In this document: in pieces, positions 36,819 to 50,792 of the stretch | Numbering within the stretch: the first letter of the stretch is position 1 | Layout of the letters: each line of letters opens with the position of its first letter | DNA from: Bigelowiella natans CCMP2755 | Taxonomy: Eukaryota > Cercozoa > Chlorarachniophyceae | Length of the DNA: 55,000 bases | NCBI GenBank assembly: GCA_000320545.1 | Contig: ADNK01003131.1 | Location: 1 to 55,000 of the forward strand | Direction of reading: 5' to 3' | The notes under the pieces: model-generated | Seen by the model: the letters and a program-made list of their open reading frames with translations, nothing else | Told to the model about the DNA's origin: nothing | Database searches by the model: none | Made by a program: the position numbers and the translations under genes

Positions 36819-38212
36819 CATTGCTTCTGAAATACCCCCTCGCTATTCGATATTGCGTCGTGTGATATTGTTTAAATTGGTTGAACAATGTTTGACTCAC
36901 CAAAACATTCACACACATACACATTGACTTATATGATATACGTCCTATGTAGATTTTGTAAGAAGTCGTCCAAGTTTCTTGAGGGAGTTGACCACCATTA
37001 TTGTCCAGACTATGGTGTGTAGTAGTAGTAGTATTAGTAGTAGTAGTAGTACTAATAGTAGTAGTGGTGGTAGTGTATGGATTTCTTTCAACCAGTAAGA
37101 GGGGGGGGGGAGGGGGTTTAGGGTGTGTCGTAATTACTTAAAAATTCACCGATCAAGTACGTGAGAATATTATCACAGAATGGTATAGGACTGATGATCC
37201 ATTATCATATTTCTCGTTCTTCTTTCTTCTTCTTCTTCTTCTTCTTGTTGTTGTTCTCAATTAGGCCTTTGGGGAGTTTGTACAACTTGCATTTGCAGAA
37301 CCAAATCATGACCGGGTGATGATGATGATGATGATGATGACGATGATGACGATGATGGTGGTTGTTAGTGTATTACCATATGTATATGAGCTAGGAGAAT
37401 AGGAAATGAAATATGATGGTTGAATTATTTAAAGTAGTAGTAGTAGTATTTGATGATGGTGATATTTAGTATATTGCCCGTGCATCATCATCATCATCAT
37501 CATCATCATTCTGTCGTACTACTTGTTGTTGTTGATGATGTTATCAGGTTGCTTGTCTAGCACTGGAGAATAAAAGAACCAACAGCAGGATGATGCTAAA
37601 CTCATGGGGAAAGTTGTTCAACAGTGGTGCTTCTGCTGATAATAATAGGGTAATAATAAGAGTGCTAAAAGTAGTAATAGTTAGTGACAGCAGACGTAGT
37701 AGTTATAATGCCTTTAGAATTAACAATCTTATCCTTCTCCTCCTCATAAATAGTTCCAAAATCTACTGGATCAAAAAGAAGCACCTTTGTACGAGGATGA
37801 CTGGGTTATGAAACGATGATGATGATGATGATGATGATGATGGTGATTATGGCATTTCTCTTGGATGTAATAGTATTCTTGTCGTTGAATTCTAGTTTTA
37901 TGAGCTAAAGAAAGACCATGTTGTTCCCTTGTTCCTCCACCTCCCCCATTGTCATCATCATCATCATAATCATCATCATCATCATCATCATGAACACCCC
38001 ATCCGCCTCCTCCTCCTAGTTCAAAATCAAAGTTCCGAGGATTGGATATTTCAAAGAGGAAGAGGAGGAGGAGGAGAACATCACCACCACCACCATTGCG
38101 TCAGTACTCATTCTCTTTATTGTTCGTGCACTAGTAGTAGTTGTTATTGTTGTTGTTGTTGTTGTTGTCCTAGTAGCACAGAGTACTGGCTGCACTACTA
38201 CCATAAATATGT

Positions 38213-38250
<38 letters not shown>

Positions 38251-38770
38251 GTGTCTGTGGTATTATCAAGCACATGATTATAATACGTATTATATGTGCA
38301 TATTGGGAGGAGGAGGAGGAGGAGGAGGAGGAGGAATTCCGTGGTTCTTTTCTATTCATGCTGCTGCTGCTACTACTACTACTACTACTACTTATGTAGT
38401 AGTAGTGGTAGTCCCTCTTTCCAATTCTGTATTTTTCTTCTTCATTATCATTATATCCTTCTCATGTAGCAGCAGCAGCATCAGCATCATCAGTGTATTT
38501 AATTAACGAAGAGAATTAATTTATAAGTAGGGTATCTGGTGAAGAAACAGGGTCCATCTTGACGACCCCCTCTGGTGACAGCTCTGCTGCTGCTGCTGGA
38601 GCAAGAATAATGGCGGTAGATTACAGTTTGAGGCAGCCCTCAGAAATCTCCTTTCCATCTCTTCAACGGGAGAAATTCTTTGGAGAATGGAAAACAGTAA
38701 GAACTAATACTGAAATACATACCCATTATTCAAGTTGACGATGATGATGATCAGATCGTCCAAAATCAAC

Positions 38771-38805
<35 letters not shown>

Positions 38806-38831
38806 CCTCCCTCCTCGCTACTAATGCTCCA

Positions 38832-38865
<34 letters not shown>

Positions 38866-40138
38866 TGATCAGTTTTCATTTGAAAAGAGCAAGCCGATGG
38901 GATTTGCCTTCTTCGGTAACCAAGTTCAGAAGGTCATTCCAGGGTCTCCAGCTGATATAGCTGGTATTCGTGTTGGCTGGATGCTCGTTAGTATTGACAA
39001 CCGGCAAGCACCTCTTGAGCAGATTGACCTTGTCAATCTAATACACCACCGCAAACAAAAGCATAAGGGCACCCCCCTCAAAGTAGCTTTTAGGACAGAT
39101 TCTGTGGTAGGAAAGGCATTAACACGTGAATATGGAGAGGCGAGTGTGTTATCCACTTGCGACGAGGAGGGTATTATATGCGTGCGTTTGAAGTCTGTCG
39201 CCAACTGTTTAGCGTATATACACCACACAAACATCACCGAGATTGATTATGGGGCATCCAAAATGGAGGATGAGTTTGCTCTTGGGTACGATGATATTGA
39301 CGACGAGATCATCAACAGTGAAGATGATGATGATCATGAGAATGCTGGCTCTTTCTCAAATTCTCCGTATCGTTCCAACTATCTACTGAACCACTCTACA
39401 TCTCGTCACCGAGTAGTAGCATCTTCTAGAAGTCGTCTCCAGCCGCCTCGATTTGTCCATAGCAGCAAAGATAGAAAACAAAACAAGATGATGAATCCTT
39501 TACAAAGAAGGTTGTTGCTGCTGCTGCTGCTGCTGCTGTGATCGTCGTTATCATCCTTTTCTTCATCATCTGCAAAAAATACGATACGATACTGTACAGT
39601 CATATTAGTGAGATCTAAGTTGTATTCTGTTCTATTCTATACTTTACACAAACACAAACACACCAAATAATCTACGAAGCAAAGCCATTTTTATGTGATT
39701 TGTAAGTGGAGTGATGACGTATATATAATTTGTTGTTCGTTTGGTCTATTGGCTGTACTTTGTATCATTATCATCGTCAAATGTTTAATATACATCTTGG
39801 ACACAACGATAATTTGTCAATATTACTACTACTCCATACAACTGCAATCAATTATCTCATAGTATATCATCAGCATCAATGACAAAAAAAAACGATGATA
39901 AGTACGGTAGTGAGGAGGAAGTTGATGATGATCATTATCATTATCGTGGTGGTGGTGGTAGCGAGATTAAGAGGTTTTTTTCTTCTCCTACCCCACCTCC
40001 TCCTCCTCCTCCTCACCCAAACCGTCCTCCTCCAAAACCGAAAACGCATCATCGAAGGCATCGTGCACTCGATGTTCGCGACCATTTTGCAATGAACATG
40101 TCTTTTGATGGGGAAGAGGGGTAGGAGGAGTGTTACTC

Positions 40139-40172
<34 letters not shown>

Positions 40173-41111
40173 GACCTACTAATAATACTAATAATACTAC
40201 TACAAATAGTGCTGGTGGTGGCGGTGGTGTTTGTACTGATCATGGTGATGATGATCATGGTGATGATGATGATGATGGTAGTGTTGGTGATGGTGTGGTT
40301 ATTGTTCAGATAGTGATGAATTTTAATGCAATGTTGCCTTAACATACTTACTTTCTGCTCATCGTAATAATCTCTCACCACCACCAGATTCAGTCAATTA
40401 CATCCTGGGGCAAAGCTCTCAAGCGTGATAATTACGAATGAAAGTGTGCGACGCAGGGATAGTAACCGTGGTACTCCACGACAGCAGCACCAGCAGCAAA
40501 GAGGAGGAGAGGGAGGAGGAGGAAGAAGACTAAGAGCAACAAGCAGCGTGATCACTATCGAGGAGAGGGAGGAGGGGGAAGGACGATTACCCAGTAGAGC
40601 TAATAACTTCTCTTCTTCTACTACTACTACTACCACTAGCACTACACCTTCGAATCCTCTCAGAACCACTCCACCAAAAGAAGAAGGAGGAGGAGAAGGT
40701 GTACTCAGTACTACTCCACCAAAAGAAGGGGGGGGGCTAAGCAGCAGCAATGATGATATGAATATGAGGATGATTCCAAGATTTTCCAACTTGTCCAAAA
40801 GTATTAGTGGGGACAAGCTGACTAGGTAGTAGTAGTAGTAGTAGTCGTAGTATTAGTAGTACCTGTTATTGTGTTTGTGATGATGATGCTGCTGCTTTTC
40901 CTCCTCCTCCTCCTCTTCCATCGCTTTTACTTAGTAGTTCATCACGCATAAATAGTAGCACACCTAACCACCGTTTGTTGGTTACATATTCATTTCATTT
41001 CTCATCATTGATTACTTCCTACCTAGCAGAGAAGTAAAAATTGCCTTTGGCCCTGGTAAGGTTGGCATATCCTTGAACGGGAAAAAAGTACTACTCACTT
41101 ACGTAACGTAC

Positions 41112-41150
<39 letters not shown>

Positions 41151-41576
41151 AATCTTCAGTTTTGGTTCTTTTCACTGCTATTATTTTCTATCACTGCTCA
41201 CACTACGGAATGCTCATTATTTTTCATCACAAGAACAGTAACAACATTTCTTCTTCTTCTTCTTCTTCTTCTTCTTCATAACAACAACACCATAGGTGGT
41301 AAAGGTGGATCAAGGCTCTCAAGCCATGTTCAAAGGTTAGCTCATTAGTCATCATCATCATCGTCATCATCATAAACTGTTAATATCTTCTTCTTACAAA
41401 TAATCAATCAAACAAACAAACAGGTGTGGAGACCGATATGATAGTAGTGCAAATAAACGGACATCGTGCCAGCAATCACAGTGAGGCGAATATGAAGATG
41501 ATACGAGATGTACAAAACGATAAGAACTCGGAATTGGTTATGGTCTTCTCCAAGTAATAAATAAATAAATGAACCT

Positions 41577-41614
<38 letters not shown>

Positions 41615-42076
41615 CAACAGCAGCAATCGTGTGCTTTCACTTCGAATCTGTGATGACCAATTGATTGGTTGCTGCAAGATAGATAGTATTTTCACTGTGT
41701 TCTGTACCCATAATATATAAATTGTCCACTGTTCATTAGAATTGGTTGTTGTATTGCTTGTCATCTTTCATTTCTCTTACCATCGTATTACCTTCTTTAT
41801 GATTTATTATCGTCTCCTTGCTCGTTTGTTATGAGTATGATGTGTGCACTTACAGTCCATGTCTCCATCATATTATTCACAATTCATAATAATAATAATG
41901 ATAATAATAATCAAAGGCACAGAAGTAGGAGAAATAAATCGTCCAAGAGGAGACTGCTAAAGAAAGGGTAGTAGTAATAATAATAATAATAATAATAATA
42001 ATACGCAATACGACAGAACACATATATTACCTACTTACTAATACTCACGAATGCTACTGATAATACTACCACTACT

Positions 42077-42118
<42 letters not shown>

Positions 42119-42485
42119 ATAGGAAATCGGTCGATGCCTATAATACGATGATGACAAGGGGAATTAGTGCAAGGTTGATCTGATATTATAAGCTGCCTCG
42201 GTTTGAATGGAAGGGGGTGGGCATGATGATCTCTTTTACTGTGCTGTGTAAATATTGTAATGTAGGATATTATATCAAATGTTCATTCATCATCATCATC
42301 ATCATAATCACCATTATCGTTAGCATCACCGTTATCATCACTATTACCCCCCACATTGCTCAGGAGGCAATCTTCCGATGCAATTCAATATCACAAACAC
42401 AACCCCTTCCTCCCGTACATCAAAGAAGCAGCTTACCACACTCTCAGCAGCGACAACTTACTACTATTTGAGGTAGGAAGTGCTT

Positions 42486-42516
<31 letters not shown>

Positions 42517-42996
42517 CAGTGGTAGTAGTAGTAGTCCCCATCTGGATCCTTCTCATCCACATGTAGTGACGATATAGCATCATGCCCCCTGCATACATGT
42601 ATACAACAACAACAACAAGTAGTAGTAGTAGTAGTAGTAGTAGTATGTGTCACTCAGATAAGATACACACACACACACACACACACAGCACACACACACA
42701 TATGTATATATATTGATTTATACAGCAGCTACTACTACTACTACTACTACTACTTATATAAATATGAAATCATAATTGTGAAATAGGGCAAACAGCAACA
42801 TTCGTCGTCACTAGCAGCTCTTATCAGTCCCCTGACTGGCCTTGGTAATAATACTACTACTACTACTACTACTGCTGCTACACGGAGTAGAGGTGCTACA
42901 GTTGGGGGATATAAGTTTATGAACGCCGAGCAGCACCAGAAACAGAATAATCACCATATTACGACGATGATGATGACACCATCAAGTGATCATATC

Positions 42997-43028
<32 letters not shown>

Positions 43029-43402
43029 GGTCACATCCAATGGTGGTGGTGGTGGTGGAGAAGCTTCTCCTCCTCCTGAACATGAATTAGAGGACTATCA
43101 TCATGATCTTCATTATTACCATCCTCCCCAAGTTGCTGAAGGAGGCGGAGGAGATGTCGAGTCAACGAATGATTTTCCATCAAACAATAGTAGGTTATAT
43201 CATCATCATACAAGCAATAGCAATAGCAATAGCAATAGCAATAGCAATCAGCAGTCGGGTAGGCGTGTCGCTGTTGATTCCAAGTATGGGGTATCACACG
43301 ATGAGACCTACATAGTTCTTTTTCCAGAAGGCATCAAGATGACAAAAGTAAAGTTATTAGTACTAGTAGCAGTCCTAGTAGCGCTAGACCCAATAACACA
43401 AT

Positions 43403-43441
<39 letters not shown>

Positions 43442-45155
43442 GTCTCACACATACACACACTGTTTTTTAATGATCGTCATTCTTTTCTTTTATTCTTCTT
43501 TAGGATGTTGATGAGGCATCGGTTTACTTGACTACCATCCCACAGGGAACACGGGTTGTAGGAGGATACCATTACTATATAACACATACATGAGAACTAT
43601 AATCATATATAATAACTACAAACAACTAGAATAGCCAATGGAAAAGACTCCCGACTCACTATCATATAGATCTCTTCCTTCCTTTTTCCTACTGACTTCT
43701 CCTCTACTACTACTACCATTGCCAGCAATGTTCCATATTTATGGATGGTGGTACTTCTCAGCTAATAATATGATAATAGTATCATTCATCCACAGCTGTT
43801 ATCTGAAGGGCGAGTAGGGAGAAGAGTATTCGTTAAATATGGGGGGAGGAAAGGTATTCCATCTGAAAATAATATTAATGTTGATTATAATATAATCATG
43901 ATGATAATAATGATGATGATGATGATGATGATGATATGATGATGATGCCGACGAATGATGGTGAAGTTCCTTTTCCTCGTCGTCCTCATTTTCCTCCTCC
44001 CCCTCCTCCTTGAGCATCATCATCATCATCACCATTATTCAATATACACATAAAAAATGATGATGATCGTTACCGTTATGATTAGGTTGGGTGTCTAAGT
44101 ACAGAAGTGATGCTCTCCCCTTGATGATTGCGTACAAGAATACTCCTGACAAAACCAACCGAAAACCTGGAAATAATAAACGATTAGCAGCAGGATCAGC
44201 AGGATCCTCATTAGTATCATCATCATCATCTTCTTCTTCATCTTCAAGTCATCATCATTCTGCTAGCGGTGCAACCAGTAGAAGTAGCTCGAGAAGGCCT
44301 TCTTCGATAGCTTCTAACACAACGACACCCCCTGCCACTACTAGGGTACTGGCAGTAGTAACAATAGTACTATAGTATCTTATGATTATCTCCAGCACCC
44401 CAACGTGATCATCATCATCATCAACAACAACAACAACAACAACCTCATTCTCATTCAAACGATGCTGCTAACTATGCCACTCTCCAACGTTGGAAATAAT
44501 GCTAATGACACCAACCAGGAGAACAAACGACGACGCATTCACCAAACACTGGCATGATATTCTTTATCATCATCTTCAACTGCTAGTATGGAGGGAAATA
44601 TGGTGTCAATGTACTTGGCTTCATCATCGCCTTAATGCTTACTATCCTCATCATCATCATCAGAGACCATCCAAATGGCTCAAATGGCTTCGTAAGAAAA
44701 TTACCAAATCGTCAGATACAGACGTAATCGTCAATCATCATATGGAAAATAATAATCAAAACAATAGTAATTGTAATAGTAACAATAATAATGACAATAC
44801 AAACTTACACGGAGTGCTATGTACGTAAATTATTGTGTAGTAATCTAACCAGCAGCATACAACATGCATGGATCAATACTGGCTATTAATCAACAGTGAA
44901 TGATGTGATTAGTTACTTCGTATTGGAGACCGCGTACGAGTCTTGAGGAAGACCTCAAAACTGCAGTGTGGTCAAGTAGGCACAATCGCTCACAATGATA
45001 GGGATACGAATGGAAATTGGTAATAATCATAATAAATAATACCTTCTTGTTACTACTACTATATACACTGATAGTAGTACTAGCAGCAGCAGGTAGTAGT
45101 AGCAGTAGTAGTACTCACAAAAGATGCTTGAAGATGCAAGTAAATACATACCGCA

Positions 45156-45202
<47 letters not shown>

Positions 45203-46165
45203 GTATATCGACGTTCCTACGTAGGTTTGTGGACTTCATATCCTTAGCTGATGAAGTTGAACGATGGTCACTTCCAACCGGTTTGATTGAAAAAGTACAA
45301 GAACCAGTCGATCAAGTCCTCATTGTGCAGTTTTCTCCGGAACGGTTGCTTCTTCTTCTTCTTCTTCTTTTTCTTGTTGTTGTTGTTGTTGTTGTTGTCG
45401 CTGCTCTTGTTGCTCTTGTTCTTGTGATGATTGATGATGATGAGGATGGGTGTGCTCTTACTATGATCAATGATAATGATGCAAACAATGGATATATTCC
45501 TAATAATTAAACTACTGAGCTGTCTACTAGAAACATGTACATTGAAGAGAAAGGGAGATAGAGAGGAATGTGTATGTTTGAGAATTTATTTTGTGTTCTT
45601 GTGTTGTCGTCGTATTATGATCATATAGGAAAGTTGGAATGGCATTTAATGAGGATGGATTCGTTACACAAGTAGTAGTAGTAGTAGTAGTAGTAGTGAT
45701 AGAAGTAGTCGAAGTGGTAGTAATAGTAAGTAGTAATGATGGTGGTTTTGGTATTTTTAATTTCGTGTCAAGAGCAGTTTAAATACACATTGGTTGGTTA
45801 TTTCTCAAAGATATAATTCAAGTATCTTGTCAATTTGAACGTTGTTAACGCTGAGAACAACGTCCATTACAACTTGGTTTTGAAGGTACTAGCGAAATCC
45901 CAAGCTTTTGCTAAAGGTGTTGAAATTGGAAGCCAGATTCTCAGAGTAAACGGCATGGTAGTGTTTTTTATTAAATTTATTTCTACATTATCTTCTGTTG
46001 TCTGTTTGTTCATATACGTTCTTTTATTGCGTTGATCGTTGTGTAATACCATTAAATATTTTACACCAGAAAACTAGAAGTGGTAAAGCGTTCGAAATAT
46101 TCAAACCTCACTTCAAGGACACTGATGGCTCTTGCCCGATAGTCGTAGAATTCAGTTTGTTGTGA
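32500..46165 (+). CDS. Giant DENN-domain protein with PDZ-like and KOW/SH3-like modules
   Basis: Supported exons: 32500-32625, 32688-32738, 32808-32981, 33036-33129, 33242-33317, 33496-33550, 33647-33961, about 34197-34229, 34404-34446, 34729-34847, 35120-35397, 35591-35684, 35809-36072, 36198-36233, 36541-36685, 36953-37014, 37265-37315, 37548-37649, 37754-37804, 37896-?, 38531-38696, 38873-39510, 39863-40120, 40388-40825, 41030-41087, 41296-41335, 41424-41553, 41917-41967, 42123-42173, 42364-42472, 42787-43347, 43504-43554, 43796-43853, 44086-about 44345, about 44396-44490, 44664-44723, 44913-45019, 45225-45344, 45629-45671, 45823-45957, 46070-46165. uDENN (RRLFDYFLVVAHQRS, GVASFAFPYGTRIK), cDENN (LVILSHHPYFNVI; LRALLYPLEWQSVYIPLLP) and dDENN (RSTFFEVLLSGILTGYKRYI) come first. 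PDZ 1 lies at 38900-39110, a PDZ-like module at 41030-41553, a KOW/SH3-like block (IGDRVRVLRK...GQVGTIAHN) at 44913, and a last PDZ-like at 45629-46165. DENN proteins are Rab GEFs. Junctions near 33961/34197, 37896-38530 and 44345-44490 are unresolved, so two genes are possible. Confidence 0.8.
33318..33362. repeat. (TAC)n followed by (TAG)n in DENN-gene intron 5
   Basis: About 33 bases of tac repeat are followed immediately by cactagtagtagt. The two parts are complementary and can form a hairpin. Confidence 0.8.
36463..36506. repeat. (AT)n microsatellite in DENN-gene intron
   Basis: About 40 bases of AT just upstream of the exon that begins at 36541. Confidence 0.85.
36763..36819. repeat. 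(ACT)n...(AGT)n inverted triplet repeat in DENN-gene intron
   Basis: An act/tac tract (36763-36782) and a tag/agt tract (36787-36819) are complementary. Only a few bases separate them. Confidence 0.8.
37469..37510. repeat. (ATC)n trinucleotide repeat in DENN-gene intron
   Basis: A cat/atc run lies upstream of the exon starting at 37548. Similar gat runs occur at 37317-37345 and 37816-37842. Confidence 0.8.
38214..38410. repeat. (TTA)n, (GGA)n and paired (TAC)n/(TAG)n tracts
   Basis: tta repeat at 38214-38250, gga repeat at about 38306-38335, tac repeat at about 38370-38392, and tag repeat at 38396-38410. They lie in the unresolved part of the DENN gene (37896-38530). Confidence 0.8.
40677..40738 (+). 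repeat. Imperfect coding duplication TTPPKE(E)GGG
   Basis: Inside exon 40388-40825 the peptide TTPPKEEGGGEGVLS is followed by TTPPKEGGG. It is a short direct duplication of a proline/acid/glycine-rich linker segment. Confidence 0.75.
42078..42113. repeat. (AT)n microsatellite in DENN-gene intron
   Basis: About 36 bases of AT end nearly at the acceptor tatag of the exon starting at 42123. A similar tract lies at 41583-41612. Confidence 0.85.
42487..42654. repeat. (TAG)n tracts in DENN-gene intron
   Basis: tag/gta runs at about 42487-42535 and 42618-42646. They are followed downstream at 42727-42753 by a complementary tac run in the same intron (42473-42786). Confidence 0.8.
45159..45198. repeat. 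(AT)n microsatellite in DENN-gene intron
   Basis: About 40 bases of AT in the intron 45020-45224. Confidence 0.85.
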
Positions 46166-47270
46166 GTTGTATTATTGAAAGTTTAAAAAACAGTGCAGTA
46201 TTTGATCCTAGTAGTCAGTTTATTATTAGAGGATACACAGCAATATCTAGATATGAAATTGCAAATAAGTCTAGTTGTGCATGCTGTATAACATTTATGC
46301 CCATGTTACCATATTAAAATGATGCATGAGAGCGGATGAATTGCATGCGCATGATTGCGTACTAGATACACACGCATAATGGTGACACAAAGCTAAGGAC
46401 GACGCACGCAGCTGCACGTACTCCTGTCTGAATCTAGCTAGCTAGAAATGCCCACAGCGTCCTTTACATCCTTGCTAATAAAATGATATTAAATGGTAAA
46501 TATTTCGGCGTCGTACACGCTAGTCAAGTGCTAGAGTGGTAGCGTGATCTAGGAACATCTAGCTTGTACAAACGTGCTAGCTAGCTAGCGTCGTCTAGTC
46601 AACGCGCGACAAACTACACTTCCTAGGTTTGTGCATCCATCGCTCAATTCATGCGAAAGGCAGTCTAGCAGTTGCAATCTGCACGACAATGAATACAATG
46701 CACAAATGTGACAGATGCCATGCTAGCATGCTAGCTTGAGCAACGAAGCGAACTAGCGAAGTCTAGAAGTACATCTAGACATGGTAGCATGTATGCGCAT
46801 TATTGAATAGTAAGTTGTCGCACGTACGACATGTAGCCGGAATGCATCCTCGCTTGCTAGCTTGCTAGCTTGCTCTAAGGCTCGTCGTAATAATTCTCCA
46901 CAAGATCGAACTGCTGCGCGTATGTGCTAGTATACCTTAACATGTTTTCAGCATGGCTTCAGCTGGGTACGTACGAGCTTTAGACTAGCTCATCGCCACA
47001 TTTCATCATAGCGGTAGTTGTTCATTTGTCTTAGTAAAACTTACAAACAACTATAAAGTGCTGATATTCTTGCGTAGTACCATGAAAGTGTGGAGATTTT
47101 GCATGCACCATCTTGCAAATATGACAATTGAAACGTATTAGGTTTCTGATTCTGCAGCACAGAATATTCTTACTACATTCATTATTTGGACTGTACTAAA
47201 AAAAGGGACTAAACCACCACGAATAAAAGCAGAGCCCATACTCACACGAGAATGAGCAATTTTATGAGCT
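46166..47270. other. Tail-to-tail spacer with CTAG/GCATGC palindrome island
   Basis: The 1.1 kb lies between the DENN-PDZ stop and the DHFR-TS stop. Positions about 46330-47000 are dense in gctagc, ctagctag, gcatgc and tctaga words, with an exact catgctagcatg at 46719-46730. Runs of gcttgctagcttgctagcttgct occur at about 46852-46874. No coding frame is recognised. Confidence 0.65.
46719..46730. repeat. 12-base palindrome catgctagcatg, copy 4
   Basis: The copy in the DENN-PDZ/DHFR-TS spacer, followed directly by ctagc. Confidence 0.9.
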
Positions 47271-50587
<3,317 letters not shown>

Positions 50588-50792
50588 GTTAGGGGTGTGG
50601 GTTGGTTTGTGTGGCTCGGATAATAGCTTCCCGCCACAAAGTGTTGAGGCAAAAGGTAATCTTACGACATCCTCAAAACCATGTCGTAGATTCATGAATG
50701 CGAGCATTTTCTTTTTTTGGATGACGAGAATTTTGCGGTAAAGTGCTCAAAAGCAAATTCTTTCCCTCCAATTTGGCTAACCCAACCCCTGG
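50588..50792. promoter_or_regulatory. Short bidirectional promoter, DHFR-TS / CEP295-like
   Basis: Only 205 bases separate the two divergent ATGs (50587 minus, 50793 plus), so both promoters and 5' leaders must fit here. It is the tightest spacer of the window. I see no TATA box and no known element by eye. Confidence 0.5.

Noticed and set aside
33240-42760. CRISPR-like arrays suggested by many short direct repeats
   Set aside because: The repeats are uninterrupted di- and trinucleotide microsatellites in a eukaryotic, spliced gene. There is no repeat-spacer pattern and no cas gene.
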